Assembly (NCBI RefSeq): GCF_030142155.1
Contig: NZ_CP126247.1
Location: forward strand, 1,674,001 to 1,738,000
From: Arthrobacter sp. zg-Y820
GTDB taxonomy: Bacteria > Actinomycetota > Actinomycetes > Actinomycetales > Micrococcaceae
Direction of reading: 5' to 3'
DNA length: 64,000 nucleotides
Shown: in pieces, positions 29,373 through 37,971 of the stretch
How positions within the stretch are numbered: position 1 is the first letter of the stretch
Layout: the number at the start of each line of letters is the position of its first letter
Translations under genes and position numbers: made by a program
Notes under the pieces: model-generated
Databases searched by the model: none
What the model was told of the DNA's origin: nothing
What the model saw: only the letters and a program-made list of their open reading frames with translations

Positions 29373-29377
29373 GGCCG

Positions 29378-29782
29378 CGTGGATCACGGGTACGGGTTTC
29401 GATGACCGCGAAGGCTGTGCCCGGCGCTCCGGGCGACCTTTCACCCGCCGATCTGGGGTGGAACGCTCACACCTACCATCGGGGAGCCGTTGCCAGCACA
29501 AGCCGGGCACTCCAGGGGCGCAATCCTTCTAGGTGCCTGCCGCGCCTGCAGCGGCCGATGACACCCCCGCTAAGGCGGGGTGCTTAAGAATTACGGGTAA
29601 TGCCTCAGAAACACCAGCAAGCGCACGATTAACGACGCACGGACCGGTCATGCAGTTTCCGGATAGTGACCCCGGGGCAGCGCAAAGCTGGCCGACGCCG
29701 GTTCCCACCCTTTAGGGCTGCTGAGGTCAGAGGGGAAACGCGAGCCCCACGAGTGCACAAAGAGCGGGAAACCGTGCGGCGC
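29378..29782. other. intergenic region without a convincing gene
   Basis: No frame with a good start and codon bias was found. A GC hairpin without T tract lies at about 29556-29583. This region marks the right border of the island before the conserved exonuclease gene. Confidence 0.45.
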
Positions 29783-30721
29783 TCACGCAAACCGGTCAAA
29801 GGCTTCAAGCAGGCGCGTCACCGAACCGCCCAGGTTCCACTCAGCGCCGAGCTTCTCCAGCTCGGCCCGCGCGTCGCCGGTGATCGGGCGCAGCTGGGCT
29901 CCGGCGTCGTCGGGCGTTGGCAGGTCCAGATCGCGGACCACCTTCACGACAGTGGGCGCGACCTCGAGGTAATCCGCTGCGGCAGCCAGCTTGGCCCGCA
30001 CCGGCGACGACAGTGAACTTTCCGGGTTTCCGGCCGCAGCCAGCAGCGCATCGAGCGTGCCGTACTCGCCCAGCAGCGACGCCGCCGTCTTCTCGCCGAT
30101 CCCGGACACCCCCGGCAGGCCGTCGGATGCATCGCCGCGCAGGGTGGCATAGTCCGCGTACTGGACGGGCAGCACCCGGTATTTCTCGACGATGGAGGCC
30201 TCGGTCAGGACATCGAGGTTTTTCATGCCGCGGGCGGTGTAGATGACGCGGACGGAGCGGTCGTCGTCGATCAGCTGGAACAGGTCGCGGTCACCGGTGA
30301 CCACATCCACCGGCAGGTCGGCGGAACTCGCGTAGGTGCCGATCACGTCGTCGGCCTCGTGCTCGGGAGCGCCGACGACGGCGACGCCGGCCAGTTCCAG
30401 CGTCCGGCGGATCATCGGGATCTGTGCCTCCAACGGATCCGGCACCACCTCGACATCGGGTCCGGCGGCCACCACCTCGGCCACCCGGTGCGTTTTGTAG
30501 GTCGGGAGCAGGTCCACCCGCCATTGCGGCCGCCAGTCATCGTCCCAGCAGGCAATCAGGTGAGTGGCCTCGTAGTCGGTGGTGAGCCGCGCGATCATGT
30601 CCAGCAGGCCGCGGACGGCGTTGACCGGAGTTCCGTCGCTGCGGCGGATGGAATCCGGCACTCCGTAGAAGGCGCGGAAGTACAGGGACGCGGTGTCGAG
30701 CAGCATCAGGCGGGAGGGCAT
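29783..30721 (-). CDS. 5'-3' exonuclease (Pol I N-domain type)
   Basis: A 312-residue stand-alone relative of the 5'-nuclease domain of DNA polymerase I, expected to cut flap or RNA-primer ends during repair. Motifs: LMLLDTASLYFRAFYG, an acidic metal cluster in PEHEADDVIGTYA and VTGDRDLFQLI, and the helix-hairpin-helix DGLPGVSGIGEKTAASLL. The ATG at 30721 was chosen because family members start MLLD-like and an AAGGAT site lies upstream; the open frame runs to 30835. It is divergent from the NUDIX gene. Confidence 0.92.
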   Translation of the reverse strand: MPSRLMLLDTASLYFRAFYGVPDSIRRSDGTPVNAVRGLLDMIARLTTDYEATHLIACWDDDWRPQWRVDLLPTYKTHRVAEVVAAGPDVEVVPDPLEAQIPMIRRTLELAGVAVVGAPEHEADDVIGTYASSADLPVDVVTGDRDLFQLIDDDRSVRVIYTARGMKNLDVLTEASIVEKYRVLPVQYADYATLRGDASDGLPGVSGIGEKTAASLLGEYGTLDALLAAAGNPESSLSSPVRAKLAAAADYLEVAPTVVKVVRDLDLPTPDDAGAQLRPITGDARAELEKLGAEWNLGGSVTRLLEAFDRFA

Positions 30722-30945
30722 ACGCCGATCCTTGCATGAAAAGGGGCAGGGAAGGGAGGAAGTTCCGCGGACGGTCCCGATGCTCGCAGCAGACGACGGC
30801 GCCGCCGTCGTGGGTTCCCTGGCGTCCCGGCGCATAGCGGGACGGCAAGCGTCGCTGTCATGCTGTCACCTACGATGGGACCGTCCGCGTGAGGAATTTG
30901 GCGACTAAACCCCAACACATCCAGCAGAACAGGGAGCACACCATC

Positions 30946-31428
30946 ATGGTCACCAGCGCAGGCATCCTCCTGTACCGGCGGAGCGCTCCTTCCGGCGTTG
31001 AGGTGTGGATCGGACACATGGGCGGGCCATTCTGGGCGCGGAAGGATTCCCACGCGTGGTCCATCCCCAAGGGTGAATACCTCGACGAGGAGCCGCTGGC
31101 GGCGGCGAAGCGGGAATTCGCCGAGGAAATGGGCTCTCCGGCCCCGGAGGCTGACTACGTCCTGCTGGGCAGCTTCCGGCAGTCCTCGAAAAAGACCATC
31201 GCGGTCTTCATCGCCGAGGCCGACTTCTCGCCGGAGCGGATAACGAGCAATACGTTTGCGCTGGAATGGCCGCCGGGCTCGGGCACGGTGCGGGAGTATC
31301 CCGAGATGAATGACGCCGGCTGGTATGCCGAGCCCGAGGCCCGCAGCAAACTGGTCAAGGGACAGGCTCAGGTCCTGGACGCGCTGCTCCGCCGCCTGGC
31401 CGGGACCGCTCCGGCACCCGGGACGTAG
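30946..31428 (+). CDS. NUDIX hydrolase
   Basis: A 160-residue NUDIX domain protein. The NUDIX box is complete: G at the start of GEYLDEEPLAAAK followed by REFAEEMG with the metal-binding glutamates. It begins with TSAGILLYRR and has FWARKDSHAWSIPKGEY, a pattern typical of actinobacterial NUDIX proteins that may act on diphosphoinositol-like or nucleotide substrates. The substrate cannot be assigned. The ATG at 30946 was chosen for its GGGAG site and the family N-terminus. Confidence 0.9.
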   Translation: MVTSAGILLYRRSAPSGVEVWIGHMGGPFWARKDSHAWSIPKGEYLDEEPLAAAKREFAEEMGSPAPEADYVLLGSFRQSSKKTIAVFIAEADFSPERITSNTFALEWPPGSGTVREYPEMNDAGWYAEPEARSKLVKGQAQVLDALLRRLAGTAPAPGT

Positions 31429-31615
31429 CCTTCCCGCACTGGTTCCCATCGTAGGAGCACTCGCGGGGCCGGCGGGACCACGGCAGTGCACTTCTTTCAC
31501 AAAGGGTGGGACCCAGTGCGCGGTTTTCCAGCCCAAGCGTTCCCGCGGCACCCCTCCGCGGATACGCTCACAGGACAGGACTGTGCGAAAACTCCGGCTT
31601 CTGGAGGTACGCCCC

Positions 31616-33028
31616 ATGCCCGCAAGTACCGTCGACACCGGGTCCGGGAATCGAAGGACCCAGCACGCCACGGAATCTCCCCGCTACTGGTCTCCCCGGC
31701 TGTGGCTGCTGCCGCTGCTGGTGCTTCTGCTCCTGGGCGGAACCGGCGCCGCGCTGTACATCGGCGGTCTCGGCAGCCCGGGCGCAAACCTGAACCACTT
31801 TCCGATCGCCGTGGTGAACGAAGACGCCGGTGCCGAAGCGCCCGACGGCGGCGGCAGGGAAGACCTCGGCGCCACCATAACGGAGCAGATGCAGCAGGGC
31901 TTCGCGGCGAACGACGAGATCGACCTGCGGACGCTGTCCTGGGACGAGGCCCAGGACCAGATGCGCACCGGCCGCATCCATGCCGCCGTCGTTATTCCCC
32001 CATCCTTCTCGGCGGACGCACTCGCCCTGGTCAGCGGAGCCCTCACCGATACGGAGGTGTCCCGGCCAGCCGTGAGCGTCTACACCAATCCGCTCGCCGG
32101 ACCGCTGGCCAGCAGCCTGGCGACCGCCGCCGTCGACCCCGCCCTGGAACAGGCCAACGAAAACCTGGGCGAACAGCTCACCCGCTCGGCGCAAGGCGCC
32201 CGGGCCGAGGCGCAGGAAGAACTGGACCGGCAGCTCAGCAGCCTCGACCTTCCGGCCCAAGTGGAGCAGGAGGTATCGCCGGACGTCTCCGGCACCGCGG
32301 CGGACCTGCTGGCCAGCCCGATCCAGGTCACCACCACTGCCTATCAGACGCCGCAGGAGGGGACCGCGCTGGGCATGGGAGCGTTCTTCTACTCGGTGCT
32401 GCTCATGATCGTCGGAATTGCCGGTTCGGTGTCGATCCACTTCCTCGTGGACTCCCGGCTGGGCGTGCTTCCGGTCGAACTGGGCCCGCGCTTTAGCCTG
32501 GGACCGCCGGCGCGGCCGGCCCGCTGGGCCACCTTCTTCACCAAGTGGGGGATCGTGGTCCTTGCCGCCCTCCCCACGGCCGGACTGATGATGTGGGTGG
32601 CAGCGGCCGTCGGCATGCCGCTGCCGCACGGCGGCTGGTACTTCCTTACCACCTGGCTGTCCATCATCACCGTGTCCGCGGTGGCCTTCGCGCTGATCAC
32701 CGCGCTGGGCAGCGCGGGCATGATCCTGTCAATGATCTACGTGGTGTTCATGGGGCTGCCCTCGGCCAGCGGCGTGGTGCCGCTGCAGGCGCTGCCGGCC
32801 TTCTTCCGGTTTATTGCCCCCGGTGAACCGCTGTATCAAATGACCATGGCCAACCGCGCGGTCCTGTATTTCGACGCCGATGCCGACGCCGGACTGCAGA
32901 GTGGCATTATCGGCATGCTGATCCTCATCGGAATCGCCGTGGCGGTCGCCATGGTCTTCGCAGTGCTCTATGACCGGATGCTGGGCCGGCGGGGAGCGCA
33001 GCTGGCTCCCTCGGCGCCGGGCCGGTGA
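31616..33028 (+). CDS. YhgE/Pip-type ABC-2 membrane protein
   Basis: A 470-residue membrane protein with one N-terminal membrane segment (WLLPLLVLLLLGGTGAALYI), a large outside domain (residues about 55-255) starting FPIAVVNEDAGA, typical of YhgE/Pip and DUF3533 proteins, then five to six C-terminal membrane segments. This layout is shared with ABC-2-type permeases and MmpL-associated or toxin-secretion-linked proteins. The ATG at 31616 has a GGAGG site; the open frame upstream overlaps the NUDIX gene and was rejected. The convergent XRE-cupin gene follows. Confidence 0.8.
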   Translation: MPASTVDTGSGNRRTQHATESPRYWSPRLWLLPLLVLLLLGGTGAALYIGGLGSPGANLNHFPIAVVNEDAGAEAPDGGGREDLGATITEQMQQGFAANDEIDLRTLSWDEAQDQMRTGRIHAAVVIPPSFSADALALVSGALTDTEVSRPAVSVYTNPLAGPLASSLATAAVDPALEQANENLGEQLTRSAQGARAEAQEELDRQLSSLDLPAQVEQEVSPDVSGTAADLLASPIQVTTTAYQTPQEGTALGMGAFFYSVLLMIVGIAGSVSIHFLVDSRLGVLPVELGPRFSLGPPARPARWATFFTKWGIVVLAALPTAGLMMWVAAAVGMPLPHGGWYFLTTWLSIITVSAVAFALITALGSAGMILSMIYVVFMGLPSASGVVPLQALPAFFRFIAPGEPLYQMTMANRAVLYFDADADAGLQSGIIGMLILIGIAVAVAMVFAVLYDRMLGRRGAQLAPSAPGR

Positions 33029-33094
33029 CCTCACAGCCCGGCGCCGCGCAGGCAGCTCGGCGCGGCGCAGTTGACGAGCAGTTGACGCACAGAA

Positions 33095-33682
33095 TCAGTG
33101 ACCCTTCGCCGGGCGGGCCCGCAGGTGCGCACGCTCACCCTGCGGGCCGAAGAGGGCGATGAACTCGACGGCGCCGAGGTCGGCACTGCTCATCCAGTGG
33201 GGAAGGCGGGTGTCGAACTCAGCGGCCTCGCCCGGCTGCAGCACCAGCTCGGTGCCGCCGAGGATGAGCCGCAGCTTCCCGCTGAGGACGTAGAGCCATT
33301 CATAGCCTTCATGGGTGCGGGGTTCCGGCACCGCGGGCCTGCTGCGGGCCGGAAGGATGTACTTGTAGGCGCCGATTCCGCTGGCCTTTTCGGTCAGCGG
33401 AATGATCGTGGCACCGTGGCGCCTGATGGGCTGCATATGCACCCGGGGATCTCCGGTTGACGGCCCGCCCACCAGCTCATCAATGGTGACGCCGTAGATT
33501 TTGGCCAGGGGCAGCAGCAGCTCGAGCGTTGGGCGCCGCTGCCCCGACTCCAGCCGGGAAAGAGTGCTCACCGAAATGCCGGTGGCGGCCGACAACGACG
33601 CCAACGTGATGTTGCGGTCGGACCGCAGCGACCGCAGCCGGGCGCCGACGCCGTGCAGGGCGTCCTTCTGTTCATCCGTCAT
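33095..33682 (-). CDS. XRE family regulator with C-terminal cupin domain
   Basis: A 195-residue regulator with an N-terminal helix-turn-helix of the Cro/CI type (residues about 10-65; LRSLRSDRNITLASLSAATG then ISVSTLSRLESGQRRPTLE) and a C-terminal cupin sensor (about 105-190; RTHEGYEWLYVLSGKLRLIL). Such proteins usually repress nearby transport or catabolic genes in response to a small molecule. The ATG at 33682 gives the family N-terminus; a 17-bp palindrome lies 9 bp upstream and may be its own operator. Confidence 0.9.
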   Translation of the reverse strand: MTDEQKDALHGVGARLRSLRSDRNITLASLSAATGISVSTLSRLESGQRRPTLELLLPLAKIYGVTIDELVGGPSTGDPRVHMQPIRRHGATIIPLTEKASGIGAYKYILPARSRPAVPEPRTHEGYEWLYVLSGKLRLILGGTELVLQPGEAAEFDTRLPHWMSSADLGAVEFIALFGPQGERAHLRARPAKGH

Positions 33683-33690
33683 GGGTCGAG

Positions 33691-33707
33691 TTTGCCATAG
33701 CGGCAAA
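33691..33707. promoter_or_regulatory. palindrome upstream of the XRE-cupin gene
   Basis: TTTGCC-ATAGC-GGCAAA is a perfect interrupted palindrome next to the start codon, in the expected promoter region. Autoregulation is inferred. Confidence 0.45.
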
Positions 33708-33827
33708 AATCGTTGCTGCTGCACCGGCACGGTTCCACACTGGAGGAACCGGCCCGGTGCCGCCACGGCTGGCCTCGGCGCGGCGGCGGCTATCAACGCG
33801 GATCTGATGGCCGAGGACACCCGGCGG

Positions 33828-34490
33828 TCAGGGCAGGTAGAGCGGCGACTGTTGGGTCAAAAAATCGCCGGGATGCGTCACCGGAGCCGAGAGCATCCCG
33901 GCACAGGAATCGATCAGGAAGTACCCGACGCCGGTCCAGTTGGCCGGCTCGGTGCCGTCCTGGATCCTTGCCTCATACTCGGAGCACACCCCGAGCACCA
34001 TATTGCCGAGGATCCAGGACCGGCCATGGAGCACGGTCCGGGGCGTCGTGCCGAGCAGGGCCTCGATGCGTTTGACGAGGGCATCGGTGGCGGGACTGGC
34101 CACGGCGGACCGGGAGAGCACCTCGTGCATGGAGGGGACAGTCCGCATCTGGTGAATGAACCGCGCCCGCCAGCTCGGCACCGGCAGCGCGGCCAGATGT
34201 TCGGTCCAGGGCAGGACCAGGCACGCCAGCAGGTCCGACAGCCCGGCGTCGTCCGCCAAGGTGGAGACCAGCGCCGTCCTGCGGCGGTCCGTGTCAACGG
34301 TATGCCGGGTGATCAGGGCATGCAGCAGTTCGTCGCGGCCGCCGAAGTGATAGGCGACGGCTGAGTGGTTGGCGGTGCCGGCATGCTCGGCGATGCGTCG
34401 GTTGGAGACCGCATCGATGCCGAAACGGGCGAAGAGTTCCTCGGCTGCGTCCAGTAAAACCTCGCGTGCGTGCTCGCCGTGCTGACCCAT
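33828..34490 (-). CDS. TetR family regulator
   Basis: A 220-residue TetR regulator. The helix-turn-helix is at residues about 8-55 (VLLDAAEELFARFGIDAVSN, RRIAEHAGTA, VAYHFGGRDELL), followed by an alpha-helical ligand domain. The ATG at 34490 has a GAGGGG site; upstream in-frame starts would extend the protein into the operator. It is divergent from the duplicated membrane protein gene, with a 24-bp palindrome between them, so it most likely represses that gene and itself. Confidence 0.9.
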   Translation of the reverse strand: MGQHGEHAREVLLDAAEELFARFGIDAVSNRRIAEHAGTANHSAVAYHFGGRDELLHALITRHTVDTDRRRTALVSTLADDAGLSDLLACLVLPWTEHLAALPVPSWRARFIHQMRTVPSMHEVLSRSAVASPATDALVKRIEALLGTTPRTVLHGRSWILGNMVLGVCSEYEARIQDGTEPANWTGVGYFLIDSCAGMLSAPVTHPGDFLTQQSPLYLP

Positions 34491-34533
34491 GAACCGTGCC
34501 CCTCGTCCCGCGGCGTATGCGCCTCGATTAACC

Positions 34534-34557
34534 AAATTACGCCACATGGCGTAATTT
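34534..34557. promoter_or_regulatory. TetR operator (24-bp perfect palindrome)
   Basis: AAATTACGCC (34534-34543) and GGCGTAATTT (34548-34557) are exact inverted repeats around ACAT. The site lies between the divergent TetR and membrane protein genes, where a TetR dimer would block both promoters. Confidence 0.8.
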
Positions 34558-34646
34558 TGACGAGTCGGCCCCACTGGCCGCGCATTTGGCCCAGCGGTCA
34601 GTGCGTTCCTCGCACCACCATCGAACCACAGCACAGGAGCACGACC

Positions 34647-36848
34647 TTGAGCCAGACTTCCCCCACGTCCACCGACTATCCACCGGGCGAGGATCCAGCG
34701 GCGCAGAGCGAGGCCCCGGCAACTGCTGACGCGGACCTCGAAGCTGCTGCCCTGAAGCGGGCCAAGGCAGAGAAGATCGGGCGCTACGTTGCCATGTTCC
34801 TCATGCCCCTTCTGATGGTGTCGATGCTGGTCGGCGGCTATCTGGCAGCCATGCACGCGCCGACCCCGCATGACATGCCGATTGCCGTCGCCGGCTCCGC
34901 GCAGCAGGCGGAGCAGTTCACCGATGCCCTGGAGTCCAGCGACCCGGATGCCGTCGAGGTGCGGATGGTCGACTCCGAGCAGGAAGCCCGCCAGCTCATC
35001 CTGGACCGTGAAGCATCCGGCGCCGTCTCGCTCTCGGAGGGCAAAGCCACCGTTTACACCGCCGGTGCCGCCGGCGCCTCCCAGTCCAGCAGTGTCACCG
35101 CACTGCTGGCGCCGCAGGTCCTCGCGCAGGGCCTGGCCCTGACGACCGAAGACCTCGCACCGCTGCCGAGCAGCGACATGGCAGGCCTGGGCGCAATGTT
35201 CATGACCACCGCGCTGATGCTTGCCGGCTACATGCCGCTGAGCCTGATCCTCTCCAACTCGCCGGAACTGCTGAAGTTCCGCCGCTTCGTTCCCCTGCTG
35301 GCCGGATGGTCGGCACTGATTGCCGCCCTGGTTTGGACCGTCGTCGGCCCCATCATGGGCATAGTTGAGGGGCACACCGCCGCCGTCCTGGGCATCTGCG
35401 CACTGGCCGTGTTTGCGGTCGGCAGCGTCCAGCTGTTCCTCACCCGCATCCTCGGCCCGATGGCCGTGCTTGTGGGCATGCTGTTCCTGATGGTCCTGGG
35501 CGTTCCCGCGTCCAACATGAGCATGTCGGTGCACACCATGCCGTGGATCTACCCTTACCTGCACGGCTTCCTGCCCGCGGCAGCAACCGGCGAATCACTC
35601 CGCGCAGTGCTCTACTTTGACGGAAACGGCGCCGGCGGCCACCTGTTGGTGCTGGCGATCGGCACCGTGGCCGCCCTGCTCCTCACGCTGGGGATCGACG
35701 CCCTCAAACGCCGCCGCAAGCCCAACGCGGCCCCGCCGGCGATCAACGTGGCGTCCCTGCACGGCGGACCCCGGCCGAAGAGCCGGACCTGGCGTTACAT
35801 CGCCCTGGCCGGTTTCCCGCTGGCCATGGTCACCATGATGCTGTCCCTGATGCTCGGTGCCATGTACCAGCCGGAACCGCGGAACATGCCCGTCGCCGTC
35901 GTCGGCTCCACCGCCGAGCAGGCGGAACAGGCGGCCGCCGGACTGGACGAGAATATGTCCGGGCTCTTTGACCTGCAGCCGACCGACTCCGCCGATGAGG
36001 CCCGCGAGCAGGTGCAGGACCGCACGGTCGTGGCTGCGTTTGTGCTGCCGTCGGCGGAGAACCCCGCCGCAACCCTCATCACCAACGAGGCTGCCGGCAT
36101 GAGCGCGCAGCAGGTTGTCCAGTCTGTCTTCGGCCAGATCGCCGCCGGACAGCAGGCGGAACTGACCACCGAGAACGTGGCTCCGCTGAAGGACTCCGAC
36201 TCCATGGGCATGGCCACCATGTACCTGGCCATGGGCTGGATCATGGCGGGCTTCATGATCATTGTGGTGGGCTCGACGGCGGCTCCGGCCAGCCGTCCGC
36301 TGCGCCGGCTGATCCCCATCGTTGCGGCGTGGGCCGTCGGAATGTCCGCCTTCCTCTGGGTCATCGCCGAGGTCTTCGTGGGCGCCATCGACGGCCATTT
36401 CCTGCCGCTCTGGGGTGCCGGCGCCGTCGCGATCTTCTGCGTGGCCCTGTTCACCGCAGTCTTCGACCGGCTCATCGGCATGCTGGCGATCCTGCCGGTC
36501 ATCGGCATCCTGATGTTCCTGGGCGTTCCGGCTTCCGGCGCGGCCATGTCCATCTACATGGAGCCGGAGATCTTCCGCTTCCTGCACGAATTCCTGCCGA
36601 TGCCCGCCGCCGTCGAGTCGATCCGCTCGATCCTGTACTTCGGCGGGGACACTGTCGGCACGCATCTGCTGACGCTTGGAATCTGGGGAGCGGTTTCCCT
36701 GGTGCTGCTGGTCATCATTGACCGGTTCAAGCCGGTTCGAACGGAACCGTACCCCGTTGACGTGCCGGAGAGTGCAGCTGTCGGTGCGCCGGATGCTTCG
36801 GCCGGTGCCGCGAAACGGAAGCGCGGAAAGCACGTCGCTTCCGTATAG
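34647..36848 (+). CDS. internally duplicated YhgE-type membrane protein
   Basis: A 733-residue membrane protein made of two similar halves (about residues 1-365 and 366-715). Each half has a membrane segment (YVAMFLMPLLMVSMLVGGYL; YIALAGFPLAMVTMMLSLML), a 120-residue outside domain opening with DMPIAVAGS or NMPVAVVGS, and about five further membrane segments. The TTG at 34647 was chosen because an AGGAG site precedes it and no ATG fits. The halves resemble the 470-residue protein at 31616. Likely an exporter or envelope protein under control of the divergent TetR. Confidence 0.8.
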   Translation: MSQTSPTSTDYPPGEDPAAQSEAPATADADLEAAALKRAKAEKIGRYVAMFLMPLLMVSMLVGGYLAAMHAPTPHDMPIAVAGSAQQAEQFTDALESSDPDAVEVRMVDSEQEARQLILDREASGAVSLSEGKATVYTAGAAGASQSSSVTALLAPQVLAQGLALTTEDLAPLPSSDMAGLGAMFMTTALMLAGYMPLSLILSNSPELLKFRRFVPLLAGWSALIAALVWTVVGPIMGIVEGHTAAVLGICALAVFAVGSVQLFLTRILGPMAVLVGMLFLMVLGVPASNMSMSVHTMPWIYPYLHGFLPAAATGESLRAVLYFDGNGAGGHLLVLAIGTVAALLLTLGIDALKRRRKPNAAPPAINVASLHGGPRPKSRTWRYIALAGFPLAMVTMMLSLMLGAMYQPEPRNMPVAVVGSTAEQAEQAAAGLDENMSGLFDLQPTDSADEAREQVQDRTVVAAFVLPSAENPAATLITNEAAGMSAQQVVQSVFGQIAAGQQAELTTENVAPLKDSDSMGMATMYLAMGWIMAGFMIIVVGSTAAPASRPLRRLIPIVAAWAVGMSAFLWVIAEVFVGAIDGHFLPLWGAGAVAIFCVALFTAVFDRLIGMLAILPVIGILMFLGVPASGAAMSIYMEPEIFRFLHEFLPMPAAVESIRSILYFGGDTVGTHLLTLGIWGAVSLVLLVIIDRFKPVRTEPYPVDVPESAAVGAPDASAGAAKRKRGKHVASV

Positions 36849-36875
36849 CCGGCTCCGCCGGAACCGGGCATGATC

Positions 36876-36915
36876 AAAACGAAGGGCCGCTGCAATCGCA
36901 GCGGCCCTTCGTTTT
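36876..36915. terminator. bidirectional rho-independent terminator
   Basis: Perfect 18-bp arms (36876-36893 and 36898-36915; core GAAGGGCCGCTGC) with flanking A-run and T-run end the membrane protein gene and would also terminate from the other side. Confidence 0.95.
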
Positions 36916-37162
36916 GGGGATTTCGCAGTACGCCCCCGATGGTCTCAAATCGAAGGTTTCCTGCGGGGCTGCACATCCAGGGTGTCCCAGGGGAAGTGCC
37001 ACCGTTTTTTGCGGGTGTCTCTAGTTCCCGCAGGAATACACTCTGCCTTGCTTCTCTGCTGTTTTTCCTCAACTTTGGCTCAAGATTGCCGCAGGTGGAT
37101 CTGGAAGGCAGTCTGCTGAGGTCCCAGCAGTGCCCGCGCTGCGAAGGCATTGGGTTTCGGCG

Positions 37163-37711
37163 CTACCTGTGCTGCAGCCAGGCCAGGCCGGCGTGCAGCG
37201 TATGCACGGCGGTGAAGACCGCCCCGGCAGCCAAATACATCCACGGCCGGTACCCGGGGACAAACCGCAGGCTCGAACCCCAGCCGATTCCCGCAAGCCA
37301 GAGCAACGAGGTCCACGCCGGCGCCGTGAAACCTATCAGGCCGGTGCTCCACGGGCTCTCCGGAGCCGCCATAACCGCCAGCCAGGCGCCGGCGTAGGCG
37401 GCCAGGCCTGTGCCGTAGAGCCAGAGGCCTCCCCGCCGAGGAGTCAGCGGCATGAAGGCCGGGGCTGCGCAGAGCAGGGCCCGCAGAACGTTTTCAGCGA
37501 TGATCAGCGCCGCCGGAATGCCGGCCGAAAAGGCCTGCGGGCCGTAGGGCGGCGGCAGGTATGGGGCTACGGCGGCGTTCAGGGCAAGGACCGGCAGCAC
37601 CAGCCAGAAGCGGTTCCAGAGCCAGGCAGATCCAGGGATCCGGTTCCTTCCAGCTCCATCACCTCTTCGGCGCTGGGAAGGGCCTGCAGCGGAATCGTCG
37701 GGTCCAGACAT
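37163..37711 (-). CDS. hypothetical membrane protein
   Basis: A 182-residue protein with about four to five membrane segments (FWLVLPVLALNAAVAPYL; GLWLYGTGLAAYAGAWLAVM; the C-terminal YLAAGAVFTAVHTLHAGLAW) after a hydrophilic N-terminus. The ATG at 37711 has a strong GAGGAG site; the open frame extends to 37804 without support. No family was recognised. It is divergent from the sugar transporter operon. Confidence 0.7.
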   Translation of the reverse strand: MSGPDDSAAGPSQRRRGDGAGRNRIPGSAWLWNRFWLVLPVLALNAAVAPYLPPPYGPQAFSAGIPAALIIAENVLRALLCAAPAFMPLTPRRGGLWLYGTGLAAYAGAWLAVMAAPESPWSTGLIGFTAPAWTSLLWLAGIGWGSSLRFVPGYRPWMYLAAGAVFTAVHTLHAGLAWLQHR

Positions 37712-37863
37712 GGCGTCTCCTCGGACGGGGTACGTGCACAAAGTACCATTAGCGCCCGCTCCTGCCCGCCGGCCCCGCCCAATCGCCGCCAACGCCGCCA
37801 GCACCCCGAAACGGGCAGTTCTGCAGCGAAAACGGACACTTGCAAAATTGCATCAAAACACTC

Positions 37864-37892
37864 TTGACCGGCAAATTGTTAGCGTTCACAAT
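37864..37892 (+). promoter_or_regulatory. promoter and LacI-type operator of the sugar transporter operon
   Basis: TTGACC (37864-37869) and CACAAT (37887-37892) are separated by 17 bp. The palindrome ATTGTTAGCGTTCACAAT (37875-37892) overlaps the -10 box and has the central CG and TTGT/ACAA arms of LacI-family operators. No lacI-type gene is in the window, so the repressor acts from elsewhere. Confidence 0.65.
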
Positions 37893-37971
37893 TGCGCTCA
37901 GGGCGTTCAAGCCCCCGCAGCGATGATGGTGCAGTTGCTTGTGGCTGCGGTCCGAATTTCAGGAGGCAGCA

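Noticed and set aside
29556..29583. GC hairpin in the gap after the exonuclease gene as a terminator
   Set aside because: No T tract on either strand and 200 bp from the nearest gene end.
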